A stretch of DNA of 8,639 bases from Bordetella parapertussis (GTDB lineage: Bacteria > Pseudomonadota > Gammaproteobacteria > Burkholderiales > Burkholderiaceae_D), in the NCBI GenBank assembly GCA_945883145.1, contig CAMCXB010000083.1, positions 1-8,639 of the forward strand, in the 5' to 3' direction. The notes beneath the pieces are model-generated. The model was not told the origin of the DNA. It worked only from the letters and a program-made list of their open reading frames with translations, and ran no database searches. Each line of letters starts with the position of its first letter. Position 1 is the stretch's first letter. The position numbers were made by a program, and so were the translations under genes. Shown piece by piece: positions 1 through 5,605 of the stretch.

Positions 1-635
1 GAAATTTTAGCTCGGATGTCATTCAAATATTGAGGCTCTACCGAGCTGTTTTGTGCTGTAGCTATGTTTGAAATATCAGGCTCATTTTTCTGAAAACTAA
101 AAATGATGGAAATGCCTGCAACAAGAATAATAAACAATACAGAAAAAGAAATAAATAAACCTAATTTTGCGCGTAAATGAGGAGGTATAAATTTCGTAAT
201 GAGTGTCTGAACTTCAGTCGCTTCGATAATTGGCTCGTGGATAGGTGGATGAGAAATTGGCGAAGCCGGTGAGATAGGAGCGACCTCTACAGGATCCGGC
301 CACTCAGCATCAAGATGATCAATTGAAATCCACACGCCGCCAATTTCAATTGGCATTCCTAGAGTAAGAACATATTTTTCCTCAATAGGATTGCCTTCAG
401 TATCATTAATTTTCCCGTCTATGGGGCTAATGCTAGTCTGCCCATTTTCTACCGACAGTTTTGCGTGCGTTGCTTCAATACGAGGGCCGGTTAAGATGAT
501 GGTGCAATCATCTGAAGTACCAAGCTGATAATCTCCTGGGAAAAGAGTTAGACGACTCCCTGACTGAGGACCATAGAGCACTCTCAGTTCTAGCGGGGCT
601 GCTTGTAGCTCATCAAGATAAGGTTCGCGTTTCAT
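1..635 (-). CDS. sctD: SctD, type III secretion inner-membrane ring protein (5' part, runs off left edge)
   Basis: SctD (YscD/EscD/HrpW-type naming varies) forms the outer of the two inner-membrane rings of the type III secretion basal body. My minus-strand translation from the ATG at 635-633 stays open for 211 codons to the window edge. Residues about 14-110 read as the FHA-like cytoplasmic domain of this family (LRVLYGPQSGSRLTL near residue 17, then a GDYQLGTSDDCTIIL strand pattern). A Pro-rich linker follows at about 112-136, then one strongly hydrophobic segment at about 158-181, and after it a hydrophilic part expected to be periplasmic. The start is the first ATG after an AT-rich leader and has no clear Shine-Dalgarno sequence. 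The gene is divergent from the STAS gene with 69 bases between. No stop or frameshift is visible, so it may still be intact although sctV nearby is broken. Family assignment is from domain layout and wording; another FHA plus single-membrane-span protein is the main alternative. Confidence 0.72.
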   Translation of the reverse strand, partial: MKREPYLDELQAAPLELRVLYGPQSGSRLTLFPGDYQLGTSDDCTIILTGPRIEATHAKLSVENGQTSISPIDGKINDTEGNPIEEKYVLTLGMPIEIGGVWISIDHLDAEWPDPVEVAPISPASPISHPPIHEPIIEATEVQTLITKFIPPHLRAKLGLFISFSVLFIILVAGISIIFSFQKNEPDISNIATAQNSSVEPQYLNDIRAKI

Positions 636-704
636 AATTAAATAATTTTTTATTTTTACAATATCGGGATAGAATTAGAACTATTAACTTTTCACCTTCT
701 TAGA

Positions 705-1040
705 ATGAGTATTCATACTTTTGGTAGGGATAACACTTTTGTGATTCAGCCTTCTGGCGATATGAGTAAGCCATCTTTGCTTGAATTGGATACCTTGCTT
801 CAAACAGCGTTGGAAGAGGGGATGCAAAATATTATTTTTGATTTCACGGATTTGACCTATATATCGAGTGATGGCTTGCGCATAATCCTTGAAGCGATTA
901 AAAAACTCCCGTCCAAAGACTACCCAATAGCGATTGTAGGCATGAAGCCAGCTGTTCGTAGCTTGTTTGAAGTAGGTGGATTTATGGAATTGATTAATGA
1001 ATTTACTGATCTAGAAGATGCGTTTAGCTCTTTTCACTAA
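705..1040 (+). CDS. STAS-domain protein, anti-sigma-factor antagonist type (RsbV/SpoIIAA/BtrV-like)
   Basis: This 111-residue protein is a single STAS domain, the fold of anti-sigma-factor antagonists that work by partner switching with a serine kinase/anti-sigma factor. The core motif is at residues 46-63: DFTDLTYISSDGLRIILE, matching the family pattern D-x-S-x-x-x-[YF]-[IM]-x-S-x-G-[LV]. In SpoIIAA the residue just before the motif Gly is the phosphorylated Ser; here that column is Asp56, with Ser54 and Ser55 before it. The length is normal for a stand-alone STAS protein. It lies between sctD (divergent) and the sctV remnant (convergent, stops 44 bases apart). In Bordetella the BtrU/BtrV/BtrW switch controls type III secretion, so a T3SS-regulatory role is a reasonable inference, but no kinase or phosphatase partner is in the window. 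The ATG at 705 has no good Shine-Dalgarno sequence. Confidence 0.85.
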   Translation: MSIHTFGRDNTFVIQPSGDMSKPSLLELDTLLQTALEEGMQNIIFDFTDLTYISSDGLRIILEAIKKLPSKDYPIAIVGMKPAVRSLFEVGGFMELINEFTDLEDAFSSFH

Positions 1041-1084
1041 ACCTTCAAAGTGATTATGAAAGAAGGCAGTATTAAAATAATTTT

Positions 1085-1717
1085 TCATAACTCTACCCTT
1101 GCCAGTGGTTGAATATTTATTTCAGGAGTTAATTCTTGATACGATAAAACTGGTAATTCATAAATTTCCTGCTCTATCATTTTTCTCATATAACGTCTGA
1201 TATCCATAGACGTTAATAAAACCGGTCTTTGCATAGATCGGGTTAAATCTCCCACAGTCGATTTAAGATTTTCCAGTAATTTACGTGAAACGCTAGGCTC
1301 TAAAGCGAGATAAGAACCGCCTGATGTCTGTCGCACAGCACTACGTACTGCGTCTTCTACATTTGGTGCAAGTAAATAGGCAGGTAAAATATTTTGACCT
1401 GAAGAGTAGCGATGACTAATATGCCGCTTCAAAGCGACTCTGACATATTCAGCTAACATTACTGAATCTTTTTCCTTTTGACCTCATTCAATTAATGCTT
1501 CCATCACAGCACGAATATTGCGAATAGAAATTTCTTCATTCACTAATCGTTGCAGAATTTCAGCAATTTTATAAATTGGTAAAACTCTTTGTACTTCTTT
1601 AGCCAACTCTGGAAAACGACTCTCAGTTTCAGTCAATATTGAACGTGTTTCTTGTATACCTATAAATTCACCTGCATATTTTTTTAGCACAACAGCGATA
1701 TGATATGAAAGTAGTTC
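1085..1717 (-). pseudogene. sctV: sctV remnant: C-terminal third of the T3SS export gate, with an internal TGA
   Basis: SctV (YscV/LcrD/InvA/FlhA family) is the nonameric export gate: about 500 residues of membrane-containing N-terminal half and a cytoplasmic C-terminal ring. Only the last roughly 210 codons are here. In one frame the sequence reads ELLSYHIAVVLKKYAGEF, then GIQETRSIL, VQRVLPIYKIAEILQRLV, NEEISIRNIRAVMEALIE, a TGA at 1486-1484, then GQKEKDSVMLAEYVRVALK and the usual end LPVLSYQELTPEINIQPLA. The family has ALIEWGQxEKD at the interruption, so TGA replaces the Trp codon TGG. There is no frameshift: both halves share one frame. Upstream, family-like sequence ends at about 1717, where an in-frame TAG (1720-1718) and the sigma gene begin. 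All membrane segments are missing, so a working export gate cannot be made from this copy. The two open stretches (1690-1484 and 1459-1085) should not be read as two genes. Confidence 0.92.
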
Positions 1718-2118
1718 CTAACCATGTTCATCGCAATGCCGAACAACCAAGTGGAGAGTTTTGAGTCGCCTCGAAAATTAGCTATGGTTCTGGCCGCTTC
1801 CACAAATGCTTGCTGGGTTATGTCAGCTGCATCATCGGGGTGATCTATATATTTGATTACAAACCGATATAGTCGTTTTTGATGGGATGCGATGAGTTCT
1901 CGGAATAGTTCTTCTTGATTTCGCTCTGCCGGAGGGATATTTTCGTAAGTCGTTTTAGGTGGTGTGTAAATTTTTGCTGGGGGTTTTTCTTTGATGGGCT
2001 CCGAAGGTTCTTCTAGAGCGCTCTCTAATTCACTATCTATGATGAATCCATCAGAATTAAAATCTTCGGAATCAATTAATCCTAATTCTTCAAGGATTTC
2101 TGCTTGCTGTTCGACCAT
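1684..2118 (-). pseudogene. Truncated ECF-type RNA polymerase sigma factor (region 2 only)
   Basis: The 144-codon frame begins at ATG 2118-2116 behind a GGGGG Shine-Dalgarno-like run (2127-2123). Residues 1-66 are an acidic, Pro-containing extension (many Glu/Asp up to about residue 43, then KEKPPAKIYTPPK), unusual for short ECF sigmas. Residues about 69-137 are sigma-70 region 2: ELFRELIASHQKRLYRFV, then DAADITQQAFVEAAR, then NFRGDSKLSTWLFGIAMN, which covers the core-binding and -10-recognition helices. After RNYF (residue 137) homology stops and only HIISLLC remains before TAA, at the joint with the sctV fragment. Region 4, which binds the -35 element, is absent, so as a sigma factor it should be dead. 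A region-2-only polypeptide could still be made; whether it does anything is unknown. Before the deletion it was presumably a regulator encoded in the T3SS cluster; that is inference from position. Confidence 0.85.
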
Positions 2119-2150
2119 ATTGCCCCCGTCTGCAGTAGATTAGGTGACAA

Positions 2151-2185
2151 ATCCAAATACGTTATGAGTAAGTAGGTATTTGGGT
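2151..2185. repeat. Inverted repeat upstream of the sigma remnant (possible operator)
   Basis: The arms ATCCAAATAC (2151-2160) and GTATTTGGGT (2176-2185) pair at 9 of 10 positions, with the tenth a G-T wobble, around a 15-base spacer. It ends 33 bases upstream of the sigma-gene start, where an operator or a leader hairpin would sit. AT-rich, so chance occurrence cannot be excluded. Confidence 0.4.
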
Positions 2186-2250
2186 TTGAGTTTTTTCAAC
2201 CCCATTTATGTGTAGTTTGGTTTTGAGCCGTGGGCTTTAACCTTGATTTG

Positions 2251-2322
2251 AAGTTGAGATTCTCTTTAGATGATCAAGAAAGTTGCAGTTAGTTAATCTA
2301 AAGTGAAGCTCTTCTTTTTTTT
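2251..2322 (+). repeat. Long imperfect inverted repeat followed by eight T
   Basis: GAGATTCTCTTTAGAT (2256-2271) and ATCTAAAGTGAAGCTC (2296-2311) are complementary at 14 of 16 positions, including a perfect inner 8 bp, around a 24-base loop. Three further pairs are possible after two mismatches (2251-2253 with 2314-2316). A run of eight T follows at 2315-2322. On the plus strand this has the outline of a rho-independent terminator, but the loop is long and the stem AT-rich. No plus-strand gene lies within 1.2 kb upstream. Confidence 0.45.
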
Positions 2323-2332
2323 GGGAACTATT

Positions 2333-2372
2333 TGACTTTTTTGCGAGTGTTTTTCGTAAAAAAGTCATTTTT
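2333..2372 (+). terminator. Terminator-like hairpin, 14-bp stem with T5, without an upstream gene
   Basis: TGACTTTTTTGCGA (2333-2346) and TCGTAAAAAAGTCA (2354-2367) pair along all 14 positions (one G-T wobble) with a 7-base loop; TTTTT follows at 2368-2372. The stem is poor in GC, weaker than classical terminators, and no T run follows it on the minus strand. It could end a short plus-strand RNA, be a relic of a lost gene, or be a protein-binding site. Confidence 0.45.
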
Positions 2373-2432
2373 AGCCCCAAAAAATCTCTAAAACTACCTA
2401 ATTCATGGGATTGACAAGCGGAGATTAATGGT

Positions 2433-2450
2433 TGTCTTTATGTAAAGACA
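2433..2450. promoter_or_regulatory. 18-base palindrome, possible operator upstream of thrC
   Basis: TGTCTTTA (2433-2440) and TAAAGACA (2443-2450) are perfect inverted repeats around a 2-base centre. The two-base centre makes a stable hairpin unlikely, so a dimeric DNA-binding protein is the more natural reading. It lies about 94 bases before the thrC -10 box. The regulator is unknown. Confidence 0.35.
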
Positions 2451-2454
2451 TAGG

Positions 2455-2488
2455 CATTCCGAAATAGGCTTTAAACATTCGAAATAGG
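2455..2488. repeat. Direct repeat CATTC(C)GAAATAGG, 21-base period
   Basis: CATTCCGAAATAGG (2455-2468) and CATTCGAAATAGG (2476-2488) differ by one inserted C. Their starts are 21 bases apart, about two helical turns, so bound proteins would sit on the same face of the DNA. The pair follows the 18-base palindrome directly and precedes the thrC -10 box by 55 bases. Confidence 0.4.
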
Positions 2489-2543
2489 TATGACTAGTTA
2501 GAAAGTCCTTATTTAGCTCAGTCTTTGTTTAGGCAGCTGGCCT

Positions 2544-2549
2544 TATAAT
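2544..2549 (+). promoter_or_regulatory. Probable -10 box of the thrC promoter
   Basis: An exact TATAAT at 2544-2549 places a transcript start near 2556, about 23 bases before the preferred thrC ATG. No good -35 hexamer is found at 16-18 bases upstream, which would fit an activator-dependent promoter using the repeats at 2433-2488. The missing -35 keeps confidence moderate. Confidence 0.45.
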
Positions 2550-2578
2550 TGCATTTGTTCCTTGTTGGATATTTTTAT

Positions 2579-4036
2579 ATGCACTATTTATCTACCCGCG
2601 GCTTCGCGGCAACGCCTCAATTCTCGGAAATTTTGCTTGGTGGTCTTGCTCCGGACGGTGGTCTTTATTTACCCGCCCAGTATCCACAGGTGAGTGCTTC
2701 CGAGCTTGATACGTGGCGTAATCTTTCGTATGCAAATCTCGCGTTTGAAATTTTGAAAAAATTTGCAACGGGCATACCTGAAGACGATTTACGTCGGTTG
2801 ACTGATAAAACCTATACAGAAGCGGTTTATCGCAATACTAGAGAAAGCGAATCAGCAAAAGAGATTACTCCTTTACGACAACTCCAGAGTGAGAATGGCA
2901 GCACTTTACTGCTGCAAGCTTTATCAAATGGTCCAACGCTAGCCTTTAAAGATATGGCGATGCAGTTGCTTGGTAATTTATTTGAATATGCATTAGCACG
3001 TGATGGCTCTGAATTGAACATCTTTGGAGCGACTTCAGGTGACACCGGTAGTGCTGCTGAATATGCTATGCGCGGTAAAAAAGGGATACGTGTTTTTATG
3101 CTGTCTCCGCATTTAAAAATGAGTGCATTTCAGACTGCGCAGATGTTTAGTCTGCAAGACCCAAATATTTTCAACATTGCAGTCAAGGGTGTTTTCGATG
3201 ATTGTCAGGATATAGTTAAAGCCGTATCAAATGATTTAGCATTTAAATCACAATATAAAATTGGCACAGTAAATTCCATTAATTGGGCACGTGTCGTAGC
3301 GCAGGTGGTGTATTACTTCCGTGGTTATCTAAGCGCTACTAAACACAATAGTGAGAAGGTTTCCTTCACTGTCCCATCCGGTAATTTTGGCAATATCTGT
3401 GCTGGTCACATTGCCCGCATGATGGGACTACCGATTGATAAATTAATTGTCGCTACCAATGAAAATGATGTGTTGAATGAATTTTTCAGTACCGGCATCT
3501 ATCATGTGCGTAAGTCTGCTGAGACTTATCACACGAGTAGTCCTAGTATGGATATTAGTAAGGCATCAAATTTCGAGCGCTTTATTTTTGATTTACTAGG
3601 ACGTGATGCTGCTCGAGTTAAAGCTTTATTCGCTAAAGTGGAATCGCAGGGTGGCTTTGATTTATCAGGTAAAGCGGGAAGCGATGGCGATGAATTTAAA
3701 CATGTTCATCAATATGGATTTTTAGCGGGTAAATCTACTCATCAAGATCGACTTAATACTATTCGCTACGCGCATGAACATTATGGAATCATGATTGATC
3801 CGCATACAGCCGATGGTATTAAAGTGGCGCGAGAAAATATGCAGCCTGGTGTTCCCATGATTGTGCTTGAGACTGCATTGCCAGCTAAATTCAACGAGAC
3901 AATACTTGAGGCACTAGGTAAAGATGCAGATCGTCCGGTTGAAATGAAAAACATTGAAGCACTACCGCAGCGCTTTGATGTGATGGATGTGGATGTATCA
4001 GCGGTTAAGCAATACATTGCAAGTCATGTTGATTAA
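2579..4036 (+). CDS. thrC: Threonine synthase
   Basis: This PLP enzyme converts O-phosphohomoserine to threonine and phosphate, the last step of threonine synthesis, in the cytoplasm. The family N-terminus MHYLSTRGFAATPQFSEILL begins at ATG 2579, giving 485 residues, the long form seen in Betaproteobacteria. The PLP lysine is Lys124 in GPTLAFKDMAMQ. ATSGDTGSAA (151-160) is the substrate-binding loop and VPSGNFGN (265-272) the glycine-rich phosphate-binding loop of the cofactor. The frame is also open upstream to a TTG at 2549, but that would add ten non-family residues and overlap the TATAAT box. The Shine-Dalgarno signal is weak (TTGGA at 2565-2569). A GC-only hairpin, CCGCG-GCTT-CGCGG (2596-2609), sits at codons 6-11. 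Its usual neighbour hom is not upstream. All key motifs are intact. Confidence 0.96.
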   Translation: MHYLSTRGFAATPQFSEILLGGLAPDGGLYLPAQYPQVSASELDTWRNLSYANLAFEILKKFATGIPEDDLRRLTDKTYTEAVYRNTRESESAKEITPLRQLQSENGSTLLLQALSNGPTLAFKDMAMQLLGNLFEYALARDGSELNIFGATSGDTGSAAEYAMRGKKGIRVFMLSPHLKMSAFQTAQMFSLQDPNIFNIAVKGVFDDCQDIVKAVSNDLAFKSQYKIGTVNSINWARVVAQVVYYFRGYLSATKHNSEKVSFTVPSGNFGNICAGHIARMMGLPIDKLIVATNENDVLNEFFSTGIYHVRKSAETYHTSSPSMDISKASNFERFIFDLLGRDAARVKALFAKVESQGGFDLSGKAGSDGDEFKHVHQYGFLAGKSTHQDRLNTIRYAHEHYGIMIDPHTADGIKVARENMQPGVPMIVLETALPAKFNETILEALGKDADRPVEMKNIEALPQRFDVMDVDVSAVKQYIASHVD

Positions 4037-4096
4037 TGAACGTGCTCATGCAATCAATTCAAGTCTTAACTTACTACGCCATGTGCTGAGAATAAT

Positions 4097-5329
4097 ATGA
4101 ATATGAAAAAGCCCATGTTAAGCGTGCAAGAAGCGCTAAATTTTCTTTTGCAGTCAGCTCGTAGTGTGAAAGAGCGTGAGTTGGTATCAACCCTCGATGC
4201 GAATGGAAGAGTGCTCGCAGAAGATCAAATATCACAGCTCAATGTCCCGCCCATGGATAACACGCAAATGGATGGCTATGTTGTGAGAGCAGCTGACTGT
4301 GTGTCTGGAAATGCTGTGTTAAGAATTTCTCAACGTATTCCAGCTGGTCATATTGGACAGCCTTTGGAGGCAGGAACTGCTGCCAGAATTTTTACTGGTG
4401 CTTTTATTCCTGAAGGTGCGGATGCTGTCATCATGCAGGAGCAATGCAAAGCAGATGCAACGGGTGAGCAAGTCACGATAGAACATGCTCCACAATCTGG
4501 AGAATGGATACGTCGTGCAGGTGAAGATATACAAACTGGTAGCGTGATTTTGCAAGCAGGAACACGACTACGGGCACAAGAGCAAGGCTTAGCTGCATCA
4601 GTGGGCTTAGCGCAATTACCGGTCTTTAGACGTTTGAAAGTAGCTGTATTTTTTACAGGTGATGAACTCACCATGCCCGGTGAGCCTTTAAAGCCGGGTG
4701 CGATTTATAACTCGAATCGTTTCATGTTGCGTGGCTTGCTACAGAAATTAGGTTGTGATGTTACGGATTTAGGCAATGTGCCTGATACCTTAGATGCGAC
4801 TCGGTCTGCATTGCGGAATGCTGCAAAAGGTAATGATTTAATCATTACATCAGGCGGTGTATCAGTTGGTGAGGAAGATCATATTAAACCAGCGGTCGAG
4901 GCTGAAGGAAGTCTCAACATGTGGCAGATTGCGATGAAACCGGGCAAGCCACTTGCATTTGGTGAAGTGCATCGAGCGTCACAAGAGCCTGCTTTTTTTG
5001 TTGGGTTACCAGGTAATCCTGTATCGAGCTTTGTGACTTTTTTACTATTTGTGCGTCCTTTCATTCATGCTTTGCAAGGTGCACAAACTAGTTCGCCTAA
5101 ATCCTATTCCATGCGTGCAGATTTTTCATGGCCTAAAGCTGATAGAAGAAATGAATTTTTACGTGTGCGTATTAATGATACACATGGACTTGATTTGTTT
5201 AAGAATCAAAGTTCAGGTGTGTTGACATCAACCGTATGGGGTGATGGATTAGTTGATAATCCACCCAATCAGATCATTCAGCCCGGTGATGTAGTGCGCT
5301 TTATTCCTTTTAATGAATTGCTTTATTAA
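4097..5329 (+). CDS. moeA: Molybdopterin molybdenumtransferase MoeA
   Basis: MoeA inserts molybdate into adenylylated molybdopterin to form active molybdenum cofactor. The 410-residue length is typical of the family. Motifs in order: NVPPMDNTQMDGYVVR (49-64, with the catalytic-region Asp59 of MDG), GEDIQTGSVILQAGTRL (142-158), the GDE of FFTGDELTMPGEPLKPGA (185-202), NSNR (205-208), the MoCF-like pterin-binding loop TSGGVSVGEEDHIK (251-264, Asp261), MKPGKPLAFG (280-289) and GLPGNPVSSF (303-312). A C-terminal beta domain ends near residue 405. It starts 60 bases after thrC; ATG 4097 is used, with ATG 4103 two codons on as an equal alternative. There is one base between its stop and the preferred moaD start, so the two are probably translationally coupled. 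Confidence 0.96.
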   Translation: MNMKKPMLSVQEALNFLLQSARSVKERELVSTLDANGRVLAEDQISQLNVPPMDNTQMDGYVVRAADCVSGNAVLRISQRIPAGHIGQPLEAGTAARIFTGAFIPEGADAVIMQEQCKADATGEQVTIEHAPQSGEWIRRAGEDIQTGSVILQAGTRLRAQEQGLAASVGLAQLPVFRRLKVAVFFTGDELTMPGEPLKPGAIYNSNRFMLRGLLQKLGCDVTDLGNVPDTLDATRSALRNAAKGNDLIITSGGVSVGEEDHIKPAVEAEGSLNMWQIAMKPGKPLAFGEVHRASQEPAFFVGLPGNPVSSFVTFLLFVRPFIHALQGAQTSSPKSYSMRADFSWPKADRRNEFLRVRINDTHGLDLFKNQSSGVLTSTVWGDGLVDNPPNQIIQPGDVVRFIPFNELLY

Positions 5330-5330
5330 G

Positions 5331-5588
5331 ATGCAAATACAATTAAAATTTTTCGCTAGCTTGCGTGAAGCAGTAGGCACATCGCAAGAAAATTTGAATC
5401 TGACTTCTGATATTCAAACGGTTGGTCAAGTTAGAGAATTACTGCAGCAGCGTGGTGGTGTATGGGCTGAAGCATTAGCACATGGACGTGCTGTGCGTAT
5501 GGCATGTAATCAGACCATGGCAGAGGAGAGCACACTTTTGTCTGAAGGATGTGAGCTTGCTTTTTTCCCGCCGGTGACAGGCGGTTGA
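5331..5588 (+). CDS. moaD: MoaD, small subunit of molybdopterin synthase
   Basis: MoaD is a ubiquitin-like sulfur carrier; its C-terminal Gly-Gly is adenylylated and thiocarboxylated (by MoeB and a sulfurtransferase) and then gives sulfur to precursor Z within the MoaD2-MoaE2 complex. The protein begins MQIQLKFFASLREAVGT and ends AFFPPVTGG, the diagnostic tail. From ATG 5331 it is 85 residues, close to the usual 81. The frame is open back to ATG 5313, but that would add six non-family residues, has no Shine-Dalgarno sequence and lies inside moeA; 5331 fits coupling to the moeA stop. The TGA stop directly after Gly-Gly must be read as stop for this protein to work, which shows that TGA is a normal stop codon in this genome. 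Confidence 0.93.
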   Translation: MQIQLKFFASLREAVGTSQENLNLTSDIQTVGQVRELLQQRGGVWAEALAHGRAVRMACNQTMAEESTLLSEGCELAFFPPVTGG

Positions 5589-5594
5589 TTGATT

Positions 5595-5600
5595 CGGAGA
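5595..5600 (+). promoter_or_regulatory. Ribosome binding site fixing the moaE start
   Basis: CGGAGA (5595-5600) contains GGAG and stands five bases before ATG 5606. It supports that ATG over the in-frame TTG at 5585, which overlaps the moaD stop and lacks a binding site. Confidence 0.6.
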
Positions 5601-5605
5601 GTGCG

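Larger units (their letters stand above)
2119..2578. other. 460-base gene-free gap rich in inverted and direct repeats
   Basis: No convincing coding frame is seen on either strand between the sigma remnant (minus) and thrC (plus). The stretch is AT-rich, with T and A runs, and contains three inverted repeats, a near-perfect 18-base palindrome and a 13/14-base direct repeat, each listed separately. Its left part must contain the promoter of the sigma gene and its right part that of thrC. No recognisable tRNA, insertion sequence or remnant of hom (the usual upstream neighbour of thrC) was found in it. Confidence 0.7.

Noticed and set aside
1042..1066. CCTTC/GAAGG inverted repeat as a terminator between the STAS gene and sctV.
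   Set aside because: Only five base pairs with a 15-base loop and no T run directly after; too weak to claim.
1484..1486. UGA read as Trp (alternative genetic code) in this organism.
   Set aside because: moaD ends with TGA directly after its required C-terminal Gly-Gly, and Trp in thrC, moeA, moaE and clpB is TGG.
1085..1690. Two separate small genes on the minus strand (1690-1484 and 1459-1085).
   Set aside because: Both are in the same frame and align to consecutive parts of the SctV C-terminal domain; they are one gene cut by a TGA.
2512..2521. TTTAGCTCAG resembles the D-arm start of a tRNA.
   Set aside because: No acceptor stem, anticodon arm or TTCRA T-loop follows at the right distances.
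2549..2578. Upstream TTG start for thrC.
   Set aside because: It overlaps the TATAAT box and adds ten residues not found in the family; the family N-terminus begins at ATG 2579.
5313..5330. Earlier ATG for moaD, inside moeA.
   Set aside because: No ribosome binding site and six extra residues before the family start MQIQLKFFASLRE.
5585..5605. TTG start for moaE overlapping the moaD stop.
   Set aside because: ATG 5606 has a GGAG five bases before it and gives the usual 150-residue protein.
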